Position numbers and translations under genes: made by a program
The notes under the pieces: generated by a model
The model's database searches: none
What the model saw: only the letters and a program-made list of their open reading frames with translations
Told to the model about the DNA's origin: nothing
Shown here: positions 60,107 through 64,000 of the stretch, in pieces
Position numbering within the stretch: position 1 is the stretch's first letter
How the letters are laid out: every line of letters starts with the position of its first letter
Assembly: GCF_008330945.1 (NCBI RefSeq)
Contig: NZ_CP043488.1
Location: 1,834,501 to 1,898,500 of the forward strand
Direction: 5' to 3'
Source: Labrys sp. KNU-23
GTDB lineage: Bacteria; Pseudomonadota; Alphaproteobacteria; Rhizobiales; Labraceae
DNA: 64,000 bases

Positions 60107-60206
60107 AAAGCGTTTTGCGATCTGATGCATCATCAAGAACCGCAAAGACGCGTCAAAACAAAGAGTTAGAGCAACTGAGCGTTTACGTCTAAACGCGCTT
60201 TGCTCT
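60107..60206. repeat. Mosaic palindromic intergenic repeat, copy B
   Basis: AAGCGTTTTGCGATC...AACCGCAAAGACGCGTC, then TTAGAGCAACTGAGCGTTTACGTC-TAAACGCGCTTTGCTC. Here the repeat lies upstream of a gene (40 bases before the dehydrogenase start), unlike the convergent copies. Confidence 0.72.
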
Positions 60207-60696
60207 GCCTCGAGCCGGCAAGACGGGCCTGCCCGAGCCTCCATGCTTGGGTGGTGGATACCGGATCGGGAACGGGGCTGCCCCTCCTGTTCCCGTCCGG
60301 CTGAGCGCGGCGACGCCTGACCGCAATTCGAAGGCGTGCCTGCAGCAACATCATAATTGGCCTTGCTTCCGACATTTTGGCAAGAGCTTGTTGCAGGCGA
60401 TCACTTTTCAACGTCGAAAATTCGTTTGCATACTAATGAATTTTCCCTAAAATTATCATGCTCACCGTGGATCGGTTCTAATTCACGCAATTCTTTGTTT
60501 ATTTATTTGATTGCCAGATTATTTGCGGATATCTCCTCGGTGAGAATGAGTGACGCCCAGGCAGAGTTTCCTGGCGGGGGCCCGGATGGGGCCCGCCAGG
60601 AAACTCTGCAAATGTTTGATATCTTGCAGCTTCTCCTGATCGTACCGTATCCGGACCCCGATCGGGAGGAATCTGCTTAGCGGCGAGGCAGCCAGG
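60207..60696. other. Divergent interval between the polyol dehydrogenase and fpr genes
   Basis: About 490 bases, AT-rich near 60400-60540, with no supported gene. It holds the large hairpin at 60561-60609 in the fpr leader. Confidence 0.5.
60561..60609. repeat. Perfect 18-bp inverted repeat in the fpr leader region
   Basis: GCAGAGTTTCCTGGCGGG (60561-60578) and its exact complement CCCGCCAGGAAACTCTGC (60592-60609) with a 13-base loop, 87 bases before the fpr start. It could be an attenuator, a terminator for upstream transcription, or a mobile-repeat footprint. Confidence 0.75.
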
Positions 60697-61470
60697 ATGA
60701 GCAATTTCAACGAAGAACGGGTTCTGAGCGTTCATCATTGGACCGACAAACTGTTCAGTTTCACCACCACGCGTGATCCGGGCTTCCGCTTCGAGAACGG
60801 CCAGTTCACCATGATCGGCCTGCCGGTCAACGGGCGCCCCCTGCTGCGGGCCTACAGCCTGGTCAGCGCCAATCACGAAGAGACGCTCGAATTCTTCTCG
60901 ATCAAGGTTCAGGATGGGCCGCTGACCTCCCGCCTGCAGCATCTCAAGGAAGGCGATGCCATCATCGTCGGCCGCAAGGCCACCGGCACGCTGCTGCTCG
61001 ACAACCTCAAGCCTGGCCGCTATCTCTATCTCGTCGGCACCGGCACCGGCCTTGCTCCCTTCCTCAGCCTGATCAAGGATCCGGAGACCTATGCCCGGTT
61101 CGAGAAGATCGTGCTGATCCATGGCTGCCGCCAGGTTCAGGAACTGGCTTATGGCGAGCGCATCACCCATGAGCTTCCCGCCCATGAATTCCTGGGCGAG
61201 GCGGTGCGCGAACAGCTGATCTACTACCCCACGGTGACGCGCGAAGCCTTCCGCAACACCGGCCGCATCACCGACCTGATCAAGTCGGAAAAGCTTTTCG
61301 AGGATATCGGCTTGCCTCCGCTCGATGTCGAGCAGGATCGCGTGATGATCTGCGGCAGCCCCGAAATGCTGCGTGATCTCAAGGTCCTGCTGGAGGAGCG
61401 CGGCGCCGTTGAAGGCAATCATGGCGAGCCAGGCGATTTCGTGATCGAAAAGGCCTTCGTGGACAAGTAG
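60697..61470 (+). CDS. fpr: Ferredoxin/flavodoxin-NADP reductase
   Basis: A 257-residue FAD enzyme: FAD-binding 'RAYSLVSANHEETLEFFSIKV' (R-x-Y-S), 'FRFENGQFTMIGLPVNGRPLLR', NADP-binding 'YLVGTGTGLAPFLSLI', 'LIHGCRQVQELAYGERI' and 'VMICGSPEMLRDL'; ends 'FVIEKAFVDK' as in bacterial-type FPRs. It moves electrons between NADPH and ferredoxin or flavodoxin, often in oxidative stress. A MarR gene follows closely. Confidence 0.95.
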   Translation: MSNFNEERVLSVHHWTDKLFSFTTTRDPGFRFENGQFTMIGLPVNGRPLLRAYSLVSANHEETLEFFSIKVQDGPLTSRLQHLKEGDAIIVGRKATGTLLLDNLKPGRYLYLVGTGTGLAPFLSLIKDPETYARFEKIVLIHGCRQVQELAYGERITHELPAHEFLGEAVREQLIYYPTVTREAFRNTGRITDLIKSEKLFEDIGLPPLDVEQDRVMICGSPEMLRDLKVLLEERGAVEGNHGEPGDFVIEKAFVDK

Positions 61471-61523
61471 GCTCGGTGTCGAATCTGCTCTGGCCTCGAT
61501 TCGATTCCGCCCTCAAGGACGAC

Positions 61524-61937
61524 ATGACCGATTACAGATTGGACGATCAGATTGGCTTCATTCTGAGGCAGGTCTATCAGAGGCATGCCGTCCTCTTTTC
61601 CGATGGCCTCGGCGACGACCTGACGCCGATGCAATGGGCCGTACTGGCCAAGCTGGCCGAACTCGGCACCTCCTCGCAGAATCTGCTGGGCCGGCTTACC
61701 GCCATGGATGTCGCCACCGTCAAGGGTGTAGTCGAGCGGCTGTCGCGGCGCGGCCTGATCGAGACAGCGCCCGATGCCGAGGACCGTCGCCGCCTCGTCG
61801 TCTCCCTTTCGGCCTCCGGGCAAGCCCTCTATGCCCAGCTGGTGGCCCGCGCAGCAAAAGTGTCCCACCAGACCTTGGCGCCCTTGAGCGAGGCCGAGCG
61901 GGACACCCTGCTCGGCCTGCTGGGCAAGCTGCGCTAA
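61524..61937 (+). CDS. MarR family transcriptional regulator
   Basis: A 137-residue winged-helix regulator: 'DDQIGFILRQVYQRHAVLF', 'LTPMQWAVLAKLAELGTSSQNLLGRLTAMDVATVKGVVERLSRRGLIETAPDAEDRRRLVVSLSASG' (HTH plus wing with D-x-R-R). ATG 61524 with AAGGA upstream gives the usual length; GTG 61476 in the same frame is the alternative. It follows fpr by 53 bases and may regulate it or be co-transcribed. Confidence 0.87.
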   Translation: MTDYRLDDQIGFILRQVYQRHAVLFSDGLGDDLTPMQWAVLAKLAELGTSSQNLLGRLTAMDVATVKGVVERLSRRGLIETAPDAEDRRRLVVSLSASGQALYAQLVARAAKVSHQTLAPLSEAERDTLLGLLGKLR

Positions 61938-62111
61938 GCCGCCGCCAAGACCGCACGCACGCATGCCAAGGCTCGCTTTCGCCGTTGTCGGATCAAAATC
62001 ATACCTCCGGGCGACAGCAAGGCTTGCGTTGGTAGGCGATGGATGCATTCTAGGCTATAAAACTGGGCGTTCGCAACCAGCCTGGGCAAATACTCGGAGG
62101 TATGGGACATC

Positions 62112-63068
62112 ATGAGCGACCTGGGAGACCTGCAAAACCGCAAGCTCGACCTCGCCACCCGCGCCGCCTGGCTCTATTATATCGACGGAGCGACCCAGGA
62201 CGAGATCGCCACCCAATTCGACATTTCACGCCAGAGCGTGCAGCGCCTGGTCGCGCTGGCGGTTTCGGAACGGGTGATCGAGTTCCGCATCCAGAGCCCC
62301 ATCGCCGAATGCACCGCCCTGGCCAAGCAATTGCGCGAACGCTACGGACTGACCATCTGCGAGGTGGTGCCGAACGGCCTGCATGACCCCCTGGCGGCTG
62401 TGGGCCTGGCCGCCGCCCAGATCCTGGAGACCCAGTTCAGCCAACGTGGTTCGGGCGTCTTCGGTTTCTCGACCGGCCGTACCCTGCTGCGCATGGTGCG
62501 CGAAATCTCGGCCAAGCCGCGCCCCGATCTCAAAATGGTGTCGATCGTCGGCAACGCCGCCCGCGATGGCTGCGTCAGCCCCTTCGAGATCGCCATGCGC
62601 CTGGCCGATAAGCTGGACGCAAAATGCTACCCCCTGCAGATGCCGGTGCTCGCCGACACCATCGAGCATTGCCAGTCCCTGCGAAGCCAGCCGGTGCATG
62701 CCCTGCTGCAGGACCTGGTTGAGACGGCGCGGGCCGTCTATGTCGGCGTCAGCGACGTCAGCTACGGCTCTCCCATTCACCAGGATGGCTTCGTGCTGGA
62801 ATCGGAAATGCATTATCTGATCGAGAACGGCGCCATCGGCGAAATCGCGGCCTGGCCCTTCGATCGCAACGGCCGCATCCTGCAGAATGACTATACCGAG
62901 CGCCTTCCCGGCTTCCGCCCCGACCGGCTGGCGCGCCTCGTGCCGGTGGTCGGCGTCGCGGCCGGCCAGCGCAAGATCGCGCCGATCCGTGCTGCGCTGA
63001 AGGGCGACCTGCTTTCCGGGCTGATCACCGACGAACAGACGGCCACCGCTCTGCTCGAACAGCCCTGA
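62112..63068 (+). CDS. SorC/DeoR-type sugar-binding transcriptional regulator
   Basis: A 318-residue SorC-family protein. N-terminal HTH (about 15-60): 'RAAWLYYIDGATQDEIATQFDISRQSVQRLVALAVSERVI'. The sugar-phosphate-binding domain has 'AAAQILETQF', 'VFGFSTGRTLLRMVREI', 'MVSIVGNAARDGCVSPFEIAMRLADKLDAKCYPLQMPV' and 'RKIAPIRAALKGDLLSGLITDEQTA'. This resembles SmoC, the regulator at the head of sorbitol/mannitol operons. The binding-protein gene starts 199 bases downstream on the same strand. Confidence 0.9.
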   Translation: MSDLGDLQNRKLDLATRAAWLYYIDGATQDEIATQFDISRQSVQRLVALAVSERVIEFRIQSPIAECTALAKQLRERYGLTICEVVPNGLHDPLAAVGLAAAQILETQFSQRGSGVFGFSTGRTLLRMVREISAKPRPDLKMVSIVGNAARDGCVSPFEIAMRLADKLDAKCYPLQMPVLADTIEHCQSLRSQPVHALLQDLVETARAVYVGVSDVSYGSPIHQDGFVLESEMHYLIENGAIGEIAAWPFDRNGRILQNDYTERLPGFRPDRLARLVPVVGVAAGQRKIAPIRAALKGDLLSGLITDEQTATALLEQP

Positions 63069-63267
63069 CCCTGCCCAAGACCGAAAATCACCACACCCGC
63101 GGGCCATAGGCGCGCGCGCCGACGCTCGCCTGCCCCACCGGGCGCAATCCCGGCGCATGAGGCAGCTTGACATTAAGCCGCGTCACTGAGAATATGCCCT
63201 CGTATTGGGCGTCTGCCCACGCCCACAAGCCGTGACAAGCGGCGCGCATTTTTTACGGGAGGTTCTG

Positions 63268-64000
63268 GTGCAAACGGCAAAATCACTGATTGCGCTTGCA
63301 GGCGCGCTTGCCTGCGGCGTTTCCCTCGCCTGGTCCCCAATGGCCGGGGCCGCCGAGACGTTGACGATCGCCACGGTGAATAATGGCGACATGGTCCGGA
63401 TGCAGAAGCTTTCGGAGGACTTCACCAAGGCCAATCCGGACATCACGCTGAACTGGGTCACGCTCGAGGAGAATGCTCTTCGCGAGAAGGTGACGACCGA
63501 CATCGCCACCAAGGCCGGCCAGTTCGACATTCTCACCATCGGTACCTATGAAGTACCGATCTGGGCCAAGAAGGGGTGGCTGGTTTCGCTCGACAAGCTC
63601 GGCGACGGCTATGACACCAATGACCTGATCAAGCCGATCCGCGACGGCCTGACCTATGAAGGCAAGCTCTACGCCGCCCCCTTCTACGGCGAGTCCTCGA
63701 TGATCATGTATCGCAAGGACCTGTTCGAGAAGGCCGGGCTGAAGATGCCCGACAGCCCGACCTGGGACTTCGTGGCCGATGCCGCCAAGAAGCTGAAGAC
63801 CGCCGACACCTACGGCATCTGCCTGCGCGGCAAGGCCGGCTGGGGCGAGAACATGGCCTTCCTCACCGCCATGTCCAACTCCTTCGGCGCCCGCTGGTTC
63901 GACGAGAAATGGGTTCCTCAGTTCGACCAGCCCGAATGGAAGGCGACGCTCACCTTCTATGTGAACCTGCTCAAGGAGGCCGGCCCGCCGGACGCTTCCT
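63268..64000 (+). CDS. ABC transporter substrate-binding protein, polyol/sugar type (3' end outside window)
   Basis: The first 244 codons of a binding protein starting at GTG 63268 with GGGAGG seven bases upstream. The signal peptide is about residues 1-28 ('AGALACGVSLAWSPMAGAA'), then 'ETLTIATVNNGDMVRMQKLSEDF', 'NPDITLNWVTLEENALREKV', 'FDILTIGTYEVPIWAKKGWL', 'DGLTYEGKLYAAPFYGESSMIMYRKDLFEKAGL'. These match the SmoE/MtlE polyol-binding group. With the SorC-type regulator upstream it is probably the first gene of a sorbitol/mannitol-type uptake operon continuing beyond the window. Confidence 0.9.
   Translation, partial: MQTAKSLIALAGALACGVSLAWSPMAGAAETLTIATVNNGDMVRMQKLSEDFTKANPDITLNWVTLEENALREKVTTDIATKAGQFDILTIGTYEVPIWAKKGWLVSLDKLGDGYDTNDLIKPIRDGLTYEGKLYAAPFYGESSMIMYRKDLFEKAGLKMPDSPTWDFVADAAKKLKTADTYGICLRGKAGWGENMAFLTAMSNSFGARWFDEKWVPQFDQPEWKATLTFYVNLLKEAGPPDAS

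Overview
The window looks like a chromosomal segment of a GC-rich alphaproteobacterium, almost certainly Hyphomicrobiales (Rhizobiales). The evidence is the gene families and pairings: a divergent ampR/bla pair, a thioredoxin-TPR / LON-domain / Trm112 run, two rpsU and two cspA genes, an Omp25/31-type barrel, a serC-serA pair with a structured leader, and families of small basic proteins typical of this order. Stop-proximal 'TAGAGC...' palindromic repeats point the same way. The genus cannot be fixed from the sequence alone. No tRNA, rRNA, CRISPR array, integrase or transposase was seen. The first and last genes are cut by the window edges.

Layout. 1-13.7 kb is ordinary chromosomal content: a CocE-type hydrolase, two coupled glutathione transferases with a divergent LysR regulator, a DUF4173 membrane protein with a CreB-like response regulator and histidine kinase, a class A beta-lactamase divergent from ampR, a NylB-like serine hydrolase, and the Trm112/LON/thioredoxin group. 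13.7-19.0 kb is the most unusual part. A LuxR-type regulator with a receiver that lacks its phospho-acceptor Asp is followed by five co-oriented genes for Asn/Gly-repeat proteins. Three have Sec signal peptides and are built from exact tandem 13-residue units (39 bp). 19.1-31.5 kb holds a prolyl-tRNA editing protein, an outer-membrane barrel, mnmA, a MotA/ExbB plus MotB/OmpA-like pair, an M15 peptidase in an AT-rich patch, glmM, an MHS-family transporter, an acetylpolyamine amidohydrolase-like protein, a dienelactone-hydrolase-like protein and an SRPBCC protein.

31.5-40.5 kb is a gene-poor stretch of very small genes: two S21 genes (each behind a hairpin leader), two cold-shock genes, three paralogues of a small 'F-x-G-D ... 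Y-R-I-K-S' family (one fused to another domain), two 'K-A-L-R-L-A' proteins, an Rmf-like protein, a small HTH protein, and one lipid A-type acyltransferase. It reads as an accessory or stress-linked neighbourhood. 41-64 kb returns to metabolism: cupin, GFA and GNAT genes, an ABC-2 exporter, a secreted YtcJ-like amidohydrolase beside a complete CUT1 sugar ABC transporter, serC-serA, a GATase1 protein, a MuiA-like protein, a polyol dehydrogenase, fpr with a MarR regulator, and a SorC-type regulator preceding a polyol/sugar-binding protein that runs off the end.

At least six copies of one mosaic palindromic repeat and several other inverted repeats sit between genes, mostly at convergent 3' ends. 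In two cases the gene's TAG stop codon is the first triplet of the repeat. Starts were chosen by Shine-Dalgarno position and family length.
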